Assembly: GCA_947498645.1 (NCBI GenBank)
Contig: CANMKS010000001.1
Coordinates: 1,216,032 to 1,280,031, forward strand
Reading direction: 5' to 3'
DNA from: an uncultured Paracoccaceae bacterium
GTDB lineage: Bacteria > Pseudomonadota > Alphaproteobacteria > Rhodobacterales > Rhodobacteraceae
Length of the DNA: 64,000 bases
In this document: positions 7,114 through 14,721 of the stretch, one piece after another
Layout: each line of letters begins with the position of its first letter
Numbering within the stretch: position 1 is the stretch's first letter
Position numbers and translations under genes: made by a program
Notes under the pieces: model-generated
What the model was told of the DNA's origin: nothing
What the model saw: only the letters and a program-made list of their open reading frames with translations
Database searches by the model: none

Positions 7114-7710
7114 ATGCCTCATATCGACTACTACTTCGCAACGCTTTCGCCCTACACATACCTTAGTGGCACCCGACCTGCGGAGATTGCCAAAAAACAT
7201 GGGGCGACGATCACCTATAAGCCGCTTGATATCATGGGGTTGTTTGGACGTACCGGCGGCACGCCTCCCAAGGACCGCCACCCCAACAGGCAGGAATACC
7301 GCCTACAGGATATGGCGCGGCGCGCCAAACTGCTGGGGCAGCCACTGAACACCAAGCCGATGTTCTGGCCAACCAATGGCGCGCCATCTGCCTATGCGAT
7401 TATTGCCGCCCAGAATACCGGTGCGGATGTGGCCGAACTGGTCATGGCCTTTGGCGCGGCCTGCTGGGCAGAGGAGCGTGACATCAGCCAGGATGATGTT
7501 GTCCGTGACTGTCTGGAAAAATCCGGGTTTGATCCGGCACTGGCCGACAGCGATATGCTGACCAGCGCTGAAACTTTTGGCAAAAACCTCGAAGATGCGG
7601 TGAACGCCGGTGCCTTTGGCGCGCCGTTCTTTATCACCGACACCGATCAGCGGTTCTGGGGTGAAGACCGCATTGATGATCTGGATGCCTATCTGGCTGG
7701 CAAGATCTAA
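7114..7710 (+). CDS. 2-hydroxychromene-2-carboxylate isomerase-like (DsbA-fold) protein
   Basis: A 198-residue member of the HCCA isomerase / kappa-class glutathione transferase family. The start giving MPHIDYYFATLSPYTYL is chosen because family members begin just before the first strand and the Ser-Pro-Tyr motif that binds glutathione. GAPFFITD near residue 168 is the cis-Pro strand, and FWGEDRIDDLDAYL the C-terminal helix. In naphthalene degradation this enzyme isomerises hydroxychromene carboxylate, but the many paralogues outside such operons have unknown thiol-dependent roles. It shares a TAATG junction with the hydrolase gene behind it. Confidence 0.88.
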   Translation: MPHIDYYFATLSPYTYLSGTRPAEIAKKHGATITYKPLDIMGLFGRTGGTPPKDRHPNRQEYRLQDMARRAKLLGQPLNTKPMFWPTNGAPSAYAIIAAQNTGADVAELVMAFGAACWAEERDISQDDVVRDCLEKSGFDPALADSDMLTSAETFGKNLEDAVNAGAFGAPFFITDTDQRFWGEDRIDDLDAYLAGKI

Positions 7711-8501
7711 TGTTCACCGTCTCGGGCCATCAGGTCCATAGCGTGACAGTGGGCGAAGGTGCGCCCGCTGTCATGATCCATTGCGCGCTGGCCCGGCATC
7801 AGGCTCTGCTGCCGCTGGCAAAGGCCATCGGCGGGCAGGTCACTTTGATCGACATGCCCGGCCATGGACAAAGCGACCCTTGGGATGGCAATCAGGATTA
7901 TCAAAAGCTGATTGTCGCCACTGCCGCGGCGTGCTGTGACGGACCGACGCATCTGATTGGGCATTCCTTTGGGGCCACAGCCGCCTTGCGGCTGGCCGTT
8001 GAACAACCTGATCTGGTGAACCGCCTGACGTTGATCGAACCTGTGTACTTTGCTGCGGCAAAGGGCACGGTGGAACATGCGGCACATGCCAAGGCGTTTC
8101 GTCCTTTCATCTCGGCCATGCTGATGGGGGACGAGGGGCGCGCAGCGGAAGTTTTTAACGCACTATGGGGTGACACGGCTTGGGGCGATATCCCCGCGCG
8201 CAAACGCAGCTACCTGACAGAGCGTATTCACCTGATCGTCGCAGGCGGGGCCGAGATTGAAGAAGACGTAGACGGGATCACCTCAGCGGCGCGTCTGGGC
8301 GCGCTTGAGATACCCGTGACCCTGATCCGGGGTGGTGCAACCCAGCCGGTTATCGCTGCAATACACGCAGCACTGATTGCGCGCATTCCCGGTGCGGTTG
8401 ATCATGTTGTTGCCGGTGCAGATCATATGCTGCCGGTCAACCGGGCGCATTTGGCTGAGGTCGCCGCGATTATCCGTGCAGCAAATCCAGAAACTGCGTG
8501 A
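7710..8501 (+). CDS. Alpha/beta hydrolase
   Basis: A 263-residue alpha/beta-hydrolase-fold protein. The oxyanion region is around MIHCALARHQALL, the turn is DMPGHGQSDPW, the nucleophile elbow is LIGHSFGATAALRLA (Ser in GHSFG), and a C-terminal His lies in VAGADHMLPVNRAH. This gives a plausible Ser–Asp–His triad. Substrate is unknown; small esters or lactones are typical. It starts inside the stop of the isomerase-like gene, so the two are translated together. Its 3' end overlaps the convergent threonine aldolase gene by 32 nt. Confidence 0.88.
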   Translation: MFTVSGHQVHSVTVGEGAPAVMIHCALARHQALLPLAKAIGGQVTLIDMPGHGQSDPWDGNQDYQKLIVATAAACCDGPTHLIGHSFGATAALRLAVEQPDLVNRLTLIEPVYFAAAKGTVEHAAHAKAFRPFISAMLMGDEGRAAEVFNALWGDTAWGDIPARKRSYLTERIHLIVAGGAEIEEDVDGITSAARLGALEIPVTLIRGGATQPVIAAIHAALIARIPGAVDHVVAGADHMLPVNRAHLAEVAAIIRAANPETA

Positions 8502-9516
8502 CGTGTTCGCTGGAGATTGACCAATCACAGACCAGCCGCCCGATCAGTTGTTCGTCGGCGTCACCCGTATCGGGGTCGCCGTTCAACACATGATAAACCG
8601 CCCCCGCATCCAGCATACGCTTGTGTTCGCGGCGCGGCATCTCGAAAAAGGTCATATTGGCCTGCGGCTCAAAAAGGATCTGCGCAGCACTGTGCTGGCG
8701 CAGACCAGTGGCCAGTTGGACGCAACGGTCGTTCGCCGCGCGCGCCAGTTCCAGCCACAGCCCATCGGCAAGGTAGGCTTGCATCTGTGCGGATAGATAG
8801 CGGTGCTTGGACAAAAGATGTCCGCCCCGTTTGCGGCGCAACTCGAACTCCCATGCAAGCTCCGGGTCAAAGATCACACACGCCTCAACCCCCAGCGCGC
8901 CGTTTTTGGTGCCGCCAAAGCTGACGGTATCAATGCCCGCCTTCCACGACATTTCTGCGGGGGAACAATCCAGCGCAGTCAGCGCATTGGCAAAGCGGGC
9001 CCCATCAAGATGGGTTTTCATCCCGAAGTCCTGCGCTGTTGCGGTTAGTGCGCGCAGTTCGTCCAATGTGTAAATCGTGCCTTTCTCGGTCACTTGCGTG
9101 ATCGAAAGGGGGCCGCGTTGGGGGCCATGCAGGCCACGGTTTTCTTCGCCAAGGATACTGGTGCGCAAATCATCGGCGGTCATCTTGCCATCCGGCGCGG
9201 GCACCAGCGTCAGCTTGGCCCCGGTATAGAATTCCGGCGCGTTGCATTCGTCTTCGTGTATATGTGCGCAGTCGCTGCAAAAGATCGTCTGCCAAGGCTG
9301 GGTCATCGTGCCCAGCAAGACGGAGTTTGCCGCCGTGCCGTTGATGATCAGATAGACTGCCGCCTCCGGCGCCTCAAATACGGCGCGGACTTGCTCGCGT
9401 ACTTCCTCCATGATCGGGTCTGCACCATATCCCATGGCGTAACCTTCGTTGGCAGCGATCAGTGCCCCCATCACCTTGGGGTGGGCCGGTCCAGAGTTGT
9501 CTGAGGCAAAATACAT
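8470..9516 (-). CDS. ltaE: Low-specificity L-threonine aldolase
   Basis: PLP enzyme of 348 residues that splits L-threonine or L-allo-threonine to glycine and acetaldehyde. Fold-type I features are visible: the N-terminal FASDNSGPAHPKVMGAL, the cofactor-binding THLDGARFANAL, and the Schiff-base lysine in TVSFGGTKNGALGVE. GAGGAG lies 9 nt before the ATG. It follows the YcgN gene with no gap, as the last gene of a minus-strand series from ribF. Confidence 0.93.
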   Translation of the reverse strand: MYFASDNSGPAHPKVMGALIAANEGYAMGYGADPIMEEVREQVRAVFEAPEAAVYLIINGTAANSVLLGTMTQPWQTIFCSDCAHIHEDECNAPEFYTGAKLTLVPAPDGKMTADDLRTSILGEENRGLHGPQRGPLSITQVTEKGTIYTLDELRALTATAQDFGMKTHLDGARFANALTALDCSPAEMSWKAGIDTVSFGGTKNGALGVEACVIFDPELAWEFELRRKRGGHLLSKHRYLSAQMQAYLADGLWLELARAANDRCVQLATGLRQHSAAQILFEPQANMTFFEMPRREHKRMLDAGAVYHVLNGDPDTGDADEQLIGRLVCDWSISSEHVTQFLDLLHG

Positions 9517-9984
9517 CTAATGGGGCTCCTCGATGATATAGTCATCCCAGTCGTCTTCATCGACGTCGAATTCGGGCACGGTCATCCCCTTCACAGAGAC
9601 GCCAGCGGTATGGACCGACGCCGGATCACCAGAGATCAGCGGATGCCAGTCGTAAAGGGCGCGCCCTTCATAGACCAGACGGTACCCGCAGGTGCGGGGC
9701 AGCCAGTATAGATTCTGGGCGATGGTGTCAGGGTTCAGAACGATGCATTCGGGCACATAATTGTGCCGGTCTTTATAGTTCACACAAAGGCAGCTTTCAT
9801 TGTCGAGCAAGCGACACGCCACGCGGGTGAGGGCGACAGTGCCTTCCTCATCTTCGAGTTTGTTCAGGCAGCATTTCCCGCAACCGTCACAAAGCGCTTC
9901 CCATTCCTTTTGGTTCAGCTCTGACATGGGTTTGGTTTCCCAAAATCGGTCAGCCAGCCCATTGCGCGGGATTTCAGCGCACAT
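9517..9984 (-). CDS. YcgN/UPF0260 family cysteine-cluster protein
   Basis: A 155-residue protein of the YkgJ-related UPF0260 group. The hallmark WEALCDGCGKCCLNKLED is present, with further Cys residues in VACRLLD, SCLCVNY, PECIVLNP and RTCGYRL. The arrangement suggests metal or Fe–S binding. The start is the ATG giving MCAEIPRNGLADRFWETKP, because FWETKP is conserved in the family ahead of the Cys motif; this makes an 11-nt overlap with ribF. Function is unknown. Confidence 0.88.
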   Translation of the reverse strand: MCAEIPRNGLADRFWETKPMSELNQKEWEALCDGCGKCCLNKLEDEEGTVALTRVACRLLDNESCLCVNYKDRHNYVPECIVLNPDTIAQNLYWLPRTCGYRLVYEGRALYDWHPLISGDPASVHTAGVSVKGMTVPEFDVDEDDWDDYIIEEPH

Positions 9985-10915
9985 CGCTGAGGATCTTTCG
10001 GGCTTTGGTGCAGTCATCATCCATTTGCGTGATCAGCGCATCAAGCCCGTCAAATTTCAGCTCGGGGCGGAGAAAATCGACAAGCGCAACCGAAAGGGTG
10101 GCGCCATAAAGATCGCCTTTGAAATCAAAGATGAAGGTCTCGCAATTCGGGATGTTTTCGCCAAACATCGGGCGCACACCGATAGAGGCGGCACCATCAT
10201 AGGTGCCTTTGTGCGGGCCGTCCAACACGTCGACTTTCACCGCGTAGACACCGAATCTGGGCGGATGCAGGCCGGTGATTGACATGTTCGCGGTGGGATA
10301 TCCCAACTCTCGTCCGCGCTGGTCGCCGCGGATTACTTCACCTTCGATCCGATGCCAGTGTCCCAGCATCGCGGCAGCGTCGCGTGGTTTCCCATCCGTG
10401 AGAGCCGCGCGGATCGCTGTTGACGAGACGTTGCCATTGTCCAGTGCCACGATAGGGGCGACGGTGACGCCAAAGCCCATTTCCTTGCCATATGCGATCA
10501 GGTGGTCGACGGTGCCCGCCCGACCCTGCCCGAAACAGAAATCAGCACCCACCACGATATGCGTGAGGCCCAGTTGATCGGCGATGATCGTCTGCGCAAA
10601 ATCGCGCGGTGTCAGGCTGGCAAGGCTGGCGTTGAAGGGCACCTCATAGAGCTTTTCGACGCCCAGTTTCGCCAATCGGTTGGCACGTGCCTCTGCGTTC
10701 ATCAGGCGAAAGGGCGTGCTGTCCTTGCTGAAATAGCTGCGTGGGTGCGGTTCAAACGTCATGATCCCCAGCGGCGCATTTGCGGCCTTCGCCGCCTTGC
10801 GCGTCAGGTCGATGACGGTTTGATGGCCGATATGCACGCCGTCGAAATTGCCGATGGCCGCAGCGGCGCCACGGTCAGTAGGATCAACAAAAACGGTGTC
10901 ACGGATAATGCGCAT
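9974..10915 (-). CDS. ribF: Bifunctional riboflavin kinase / FAD synthetase
   Basis: Makes FMN from riboflavin and FAD from FMN. At 313 residues it has normal length. The N-terminal nucleotidyltransferase carries AAIGNFDGVHIGHQTVID and VGADFCFGQGRAG; the C-terminal kinase carries GYPTANMSITG, RFGVYAVKV and GAASIGVRPMFG. The ATG is preferred over an upstream TTG because family members begin MRIIRD-like. It overlaps the YcgN gene, implying co-translation. Confidence 0.96.
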   Translation of the reverse strand: MRIIRDTVFVDPTDRGAAAAIGNFDGVHIGHQTVIDLTRKAAKAANAPLGIMTFEPHPRSYFSKDSTPFRLMNAEARANRLAKLGVEKLYEVPFNASLASLTPRDFAQTIIADQLGLTHIVVGADFCFGQGRAGTVDHLIAYGKEMGFGVTVAPIVALDNGNVSSTAIRAALTDGKPRDAAAMLGHWHRIEGEVIRGDQRGRELGYPTANMSITGLHPPRFGVYAVKVDVLDGPHKGTYDGAASIGVRPMFGENIPNCETFIFDFKGDLYGATLSVALVDFLRPELKFDGLDALITQMDDDCTKARKILSDVR

Positions 10916-11009
10916 GGCTTTGCGTAGCGGACCGGGCAAAGGCGTGCAAGCGCCGCTTATCAGCCCTTCAGGGGTTCTGCGCGATGAAGGCCCGCAGGCT
11001 TGAAAAACA

Positions 11010-11465
11010 TCAGTCGAATTTGCGGGACGGGGCCAGCACCGTGGCTTCGCCTGCCAGCACTTTTTTGTCGTTCACGATGCAGCGGGTGTCCATCTTTACC
11101 CGGCGTTTGGCGTGGTCAATCTCTGTCACTTCAACCTCTGCCAGGACCATGTCGCCGGGGCGCACGGGGGCAAGGAATTTCAGGCTTTGGCCGAGGTAGA
11201 CTGTGCCGTGGCCGGGCAGTTGTTCACCGATCACAGCGCTGACCAGACCGGCGGTCAGCATGCCATGGGCGATGCGCCCGCCAAAGATGGTGTCCTGCGC
11301 ATAGTCTTCATCCAGATGCACCGGATTCCGGTCGGTGGAGACATCGGCGAACATTTCAATATCGCGGTCGGTGATTACCTTGCGAAGTGACCGGGTCATC
11401 CCGATTTCGATATCTTCGATACAGATCGTACCGCGGGGTGCGTTATCTAACATATCAGGCTTCAT
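11010..11465 (-). CDS. MaoC-like (R)-hydratase
   Basis: A 151-residue hot-dog-fold enzyme. The hydratase-2 signature is present as FADVSTDRNPVHLDEDYA with the catalytic Asp and His, followed by GGRIAHGMLTAGLVSAVIG. Members hydrate trans-2-enoyl-CoA to (R)-3-hydroxyacyl-CoA, as PhaJ does, or act on related thioesters. It stands alone between ribF and the HAD phosphatase on the same strand with short gaps. Confidence 0.92.
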   Translation of the reverse strand: MKPDMLDNAPRGTICIEDIEIGMTRSLRKVITDRDIEMFADVSTDRNPVHLDEDYAQDTIFGGRIAHGMLTAGLVSAVIGEQLPGHGTVYLGQSLKFLAPVRPGDMVLAEVEVTEIDHAKRRVKMDTRCIVNDKKVLAGEATVLAPSRKFD

Positions 11466-11558
11466 CAGGTAACAAAAAATCCGATATCAAAACGATATTG
11501 AAATTTTATTACTTCGCAAACGCAGAAAGATCAAGTGATTCTTGCGCGTGCCCGGGCC

Positions 11559-12434
11559 TTATCGCAAGTGTCCGATGGTGTAGGTCGCGCTCATCTGTTG
11601 ATCGTTCAGATAGGTCGCCAGCGCATCGGGGTCGGGCTGTCGATCGGTCTTGGTTTCCTTGGCGGCCAGACCGCCGGAAATAAACAATACATCCAAATCC
11701 TCTTGCACGCCTCCCAGCACATCTGTGCCAATCCCATCACCAATGGCGATAATACGCGGGTCAGATGGCGCATTGGTTAATGCAGCGAGCCGTCGCCGGG
11801 CGAGATCATAGATGGGGGGGTGCGGTTTCCCGAAATAGAGGCTTTCACCGCCCATTTCAGTATAGAGCGCCGCCAGCGCACCGGCGCACCATTCGCGTAC
11901 CTCGCCCCGGTCCACGATGATGTCGGGATTGGCGCAGAGTAGCTTGAGCCCCTTTTGTTTGGCATAAAGAAACTCTGGCCGGTTCACGTCCACATCGGCC
12001 ATCGGATCAAAGGGGCCACAGCAAACGATGCCTTCGGCGTCTTCCAGCGCGACCTTTTGGATATTCACCGGATTATCAATGATTTTCAGGGGCTTGAAAA
12101 AATCATCGTCGCGGGGACTTTCGCCCATGAACCATATCTTTTCGCCCACAATACCGCGGAACATGGCCGCCCGCGCGCTGTCGCCAGAGGTCGCGATGGC
12201 GTCCCAGGCATTATCCGGCACGCCCAGCCCGTTGATCTGCCGCGCCACGCTGTCCCATGGCCGGGGCGAGTTGGTGACGAGAACCACGACGCCGCCCGCA
12301 GCACGGTAAGCCTGCATAGCGGCCACGGCATCGGGCAGCGCTTTTACCCCATTGTGCATACAGCCCCACAGGTCCACAAAAGCGGCGTCATACTGCCCCG
12401 AGATGTCTGCGAATTGGTCGATTATCTGGGTCAT
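11559..12434 (-). CDS. TIGR01459 family HAD-type hydrolase
   Basis: A 291-residue HAD subfamily IIA phosphatase resembling NagD. Motif I is AFVDLWGCMHNGVKALPDA, with the first Asp as nucleophile and Trp-Gly following. Motif II is VVLVTNSPRPWDSVARQI, and the C-terminal metal motif is IIAIGDGIGTDVLGG. The family is widespread in alphaproteobacteria and its substrate is not established. Its promoter region carries a striking 11-bp tandem repeat. Confidence 0.92.
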   Translation of the reverse strand: MTQIIDQFADISGQYDAAFVDLWGCMHNGVKALPDAVAAMQAYRAAGGVVVLVTNSPRPWDSVARQINGLGVPDNAWDAIATSGDSARAAMFRGIVGEKIWFMGESPRDDDFFKPLKIIDNPVNIQKVALEDAEGIVCCGPFDPMADVDVNRPEFLYAKQKGLKLLCANPDIIVDRGEVREWCAGALAALYTEMGGESLYFGKPHPPIYDLARRRLAALTNAPSDPRIIAIGDGIGTDVLGGVQEDLDVLFISGGLAAKETKTDRQPDPDALATYLNDQQMSATYTIGHLR

Positions 12435-12463
12435 TTGTTAACCTTTTTGGGCCGTATGGAATG

Positions 12464-12503
12464 TGTACATATGCTGTACATACACTGTACATACAGCTTG
12501 TAC
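12464..12503. repeat. Tandem 11-bp TGTACATA repeat in a promoter region
   Basis: TGTACA begins at 12464, 12475 and 12486, an exact 11-bp period, and a partial fourth unit (TTGTAC) lies at 12498–12503. Three units share TGTACATA. TGTACA is itself a palindrome. The array lies 30–70 nt upstream of the HAD hydrolase gene, just after the pyrophosphatase stop. One-helical-turn spacing suggests stacked regulator binding on one DNA face (inference). Confidence 0.6.
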
Positions 12504-12508
12504 GGCTC

Positions 12509-13426
12509 CTAGACCTTGAGCGCGGGGATGATCTGCTTTTTGCGGCTCATGATGCCCGGCAGAACAACGCTGTCGCCCTCTACCTTTGCATCAAAAGATT
12601 TCTCGGCAACGCCCTTTGTCAGGTCATTGGGGATCAGCATTGTGGCTTCTTCGTTGATAATATCGACCACAAACAGCAGCACCTCATCGACCCCATCTTC
12701 TTTGGCGACGACGGGCATGGATTTCATCAGGTCCGCTTTGCGGTCCAGCACGGTCTTGGGTGATGTGGTTTCCAGCACCGAGACGCGGAATTTCTTGCCA
12801 TCGACAGCATATTCCTTGCTGTCCATGCGCAGCAGTTCAGCGTCGGAGAAGGCAGAGACATCGGATTTCGCGGCAAACATTTCGCCTGCGTAGTCTTCGA
12901 TATTGATCTTGAGCTCTTTGGCCAGTTTCTCGGCCAGGTCCTTGTCCATCTCGGTTGTTGTGGGCGAGCGGAAGGCGAGCGTATCGGACAGGATGCAGGA
13001 CAACATCAGGCCCTTGATGCCCTTTGGCATCTTCTTGGCGGTCGCCCCCATCATCTGATGCATGATCGTGGCTGTGCAGGCCAAGGGGCGAATGGTGATG
13101 TTGATCGGGTTCTTCGTTTCCAGCCCGCCGGCCAGTTTGTGGTGGTCGATGATCGCCAGCACGTCAGCGTTGTTGATATTGGCGGGCAGTTCGGCAGGGT
13201 TGTTGGTGTCCACAATCACGCAGGACTGGTCGTTATCCACATCTGCAATCACCTCTGGCAGATCAAAGCCCCAGTGCTTGGCGACAAAGGCCGCCTCTGT
13301 GTTGGGTGATCCCAGCAGCGCCGCTTTTGCATCAATCCCGGTTTCATTGAGAAACCATTCCCAGATGAGCGGAGAGCCTGTGCTGTCTGTGTCGGGGGAT
13401 TTGTGGCCGAAGATGAGGGTTGTCAT
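12509..13426 (-). CDS. ppaC: Manganese-dependent inorganic pyrophosphatase (DHH family)
   Basis: Hydrolyses pyrophosphate, pulling biosynthetic reactions forward. At 305 residues it matches the two-domain family II enzyme. The N-terminus TTLIFGHKSPDTDS carries metal ligands; CVIVDTNNP and VLAIIDHHKLAG (DHH motif) supply the rest; the C-terminal DHHA2 domain ends with SRKKQIIPAL, the substrate-binding Arg-Lys-Lys. The start is set by the canonical N-terminus. A 99-codon extension in the same frame runs through the repeat-like element and is not protein-like. Confidence 0.96.
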   Translation of the reverse strand: MTTLIFGHKSPDTDSTGSPLIWEWFLNETGIDAKAALLGSPNTEAAFVAKHWGFDLPEVIADVDNDQSCVIVDTNNPAELPANINNADVLAIIDHHKLAGGLETKNPINITIRPLACTATIMHQMMGATAKKMPKGIKGLMLSCILSDTLAFRSPTTTEMDKDLAEKLAKELKINIEDYAGEMFAAKSDVSAFSDAELLRMDSKEYAVDGKKFRVSVLETTSPKTVLDRKADLMKSMPVVAKEDGVDEVLLFVVDIINEEATMLIPNDLTKGVAEKSFDAKVEGDSVVLPGIMSRKKQIIPALKV

Positions 13427-13510
13427 ATGTGTCGCTTTCCAAGTGTCAGGATTTGAGGCGTATATAGAAGGGCGCGTGCGGGCTGTCACCCCGTTGGGTT
13501 TGGCAGGCGT

Positions 13511-13574
13511 TGCAAAGGGGCTCTGCCCCCGTCCCTGCGGTCCTCCCCCGAGATATTTTTGAACAAAAGAAGAC
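13511..13574 (+). repeat. Rhodobacteraceae-type intergenic repeat / terminator-like element
   Basis: A short hairpin GGGGC-TCT-GCCCC (13517–13529) is followed by a C-rich tract, the string CCCCCGAGATATTTTTG and an A-rich tail AACAAAAGAAGA. I recall this layout (hairpin, CCCCCGxGxTATTTTT, purine tail) as common between genes in Rhodobacteraceae genomes. That is memory, not a search. It may stop transcription on the plus strand. Confidence 0.5.
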
Positions 13575-13657
13575 GCGGGCATGGGTTTGATGGCTGCCGT
13601 TTGACCCAAGCCGCCCAAGACGGTATTATCGCCACATTCTGTAGGAGGACGCTGACA

Positions 13658-13740
13658 ATGGACAAGCTGGTTTAACCGCCCGACCCTGACCTGACGTATT
13701 TTCCTTGAGGAGCACCCTGACAATGGACCGTTCGCACTAA
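13658..13740 (+). other. Two five-codon mini-ORFs, each with a strong ribosome site
   Basis: Two ATG-to-TAA frames encode MDKLV (13658–13675) and MDRSH (13723–13740). Both are preceded by strong Shine–Dalgarno matches (GGAGG and AGGAG), each 8–9 nt from the ATG. The surroundings are duplicated: both read CTGACAATGGAC across the start. They stand just ahead of a 60-residue basic ORF and could be leader peptides or a degenerate tandem duplication. Translation is unproven. Confidence 0.35.
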
Positions 13741-13802
13741 CGCCGATTGGCGATGAGTTGGCCTTTTGGCCGAAGACTTACTTGCAAACGAGAGGTGCAA
13801 TC

Positions 13803-13985
13803 ATGCCCCGTAAGACCCCCAAACCCCGCAAGGCGGGCCTTTCACCCGTTTCCGCCCCCAAGAACCGCCGCGCTATGCGCCCCGACCCGGCGGGTGCGCC
13901 ACCGCGTCACCCTGTTGGCCCCGCCCGCGACAAGCGGTTTGATCGTCGTCCGCCGAAGTTCCCCGGACGGTTGGGCGGACGGTAG
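13803..13985 (+). CDS. Small basic Pro/Arg-rich protein, unknown
   Basis: Encodes 60 residues beginning MPRKTPKPRKAGLSP, very rich in Arg, Lys and Pro, with no hydrophobic segment or known domain. AGAGG precedes the ATG at normal distance. It lies downstream of two mini-ORFs and 84 nt ahead of the DUF2161 gene on the same strand. Arg/Pro-rich open frames also arise by chance in G+C-rich DNA, so the call is tentative. If real, it may bind nucleic acid (inference). Confidence 0.4.
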   Translation: MPRKTPKPRKAGLSPVSAPKNRRAMRPDPAGAPPRHPVGPARDKRFDRRPPKFPGRLGGR

Positions 13986-14069
13986 ACCAGGAGCCTCGCC
14001 ATCTGATTGGGTGGCGGGGCTTGCATGGCCGTGGAAATTCGCATTGGCTGTCCGCGCAGGAGAACACGT

Positions 14070-14720
14070 ATGCCCAAAGAGGCCGATCTATACCCCCCTA
14101 TCAAAGCCTATCTTCAACAGCAGGGCTATGATGTGAAGGGCGAGGTGGGTGCCGCTGATGTGGTTGGCCGCAAGGGCGATGATGTTGTCATTGTCGAGTT
14201 GAAGACCGGGTTTTCGCTGGCCTTGTTTCATCAGGGCATTGAGCGGCTGTCGGTGACCGATAGTGTCTACCTGGCTGTGCCTGCGGGCGGTAAAAACAAG
14301 GCGCTCAAGGCCAATGTCAAGCTGGCCCGCCGTGCAGGGCTGGGTGTCATGACTGTGCGCCTGCGCGATGGGTTGATTGAGGTTCTGGCTGATCCGGGCC
14401 CCTATGCCGCCCGTCAGTCAAAGAAGAAAAAGACCCGGTTGTTGCGCGCATTTGACCGTTTGCAGGGTGATCCCAATGCCGGTGGTGCGACGCGCCACGG
14501 GATTATCACCGGATACCGGCAGGATGCGTTGCGGTGTGCCCGGTTTCTGGCCGTCCACGGCCCGTCAAAAGGGGCGCAGGTCAAGGAATGGACAGAAGTG
14601 CCGCTGGCCACGCGGATCATGGCGGATGATCACTATGGCTGGTTCACACGGGTGGAGCGCGGCGTTTACGCACTGACCGATGCCGGCCGCAAGGGGCTGG
14701 CAGACTTCGGTGACGTCTGA
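14070..14720 (+). CDS. DUF2161 family PD-(D/E)XK nuclease-like protein
   Basis: A 216-residue protein. Its N-terminal half has the restriction-endonuclease-like core: EADLYPPIKAYLQQQGY, GAADVVGRKGDDVVIVELKT (the D…ExK metal site) and LFHQGIERL. The C-terminal half (about residues 120–216) is a winged-helix-like region with a basic KKKKTR stretch. The start with GCAGGAGAAC before it is used; the frame extends upstream without homology. Members are predicted phosphodiesterases or nucleases of unknown role. It ends one base before the convergent TraB/GumN gene. Confidence 0.85.
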   Translation: MPKEADLYPPIKAYLQQQGYDVKGEVGAADVVGRKGDDVVIVELKTGFSLALFHQGIERLSVTDSVYLAVPAGGKNKALKANVKLARRAGLGVMTVRLRDGLIEVLADPGPYAARQSKKKKTRLLRAFDRLQGDPNAGGATRHGIITGYRQDALRCARFLAVHGPSKGAQVKEWTEVPLATRIMADDHYGWFTRVERGVYALTDAGRKGLADFGDV

Positions 14721-14721
14721 G

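Larger units (their letters stand above)
13427..13802. other. 376-nt intergenic stretch with a repeat-like element and two mini-ORFs
   Basis: Between the pyrophosphatase start and a small basic ORF. It holds the putative promoter of ppaC, a G+C-rich hairpin followed by a C-run and T-run (entered separately), and two five-codon ORFs with strong ribosome sites. No longer gene is supported on either strand. Confidence 0.6.

Noticed and set aside
12464..12503. CRISPR-like repeat array
   Set aside because: Units are 11 bp with no unique spacers and no cas genes nearby.
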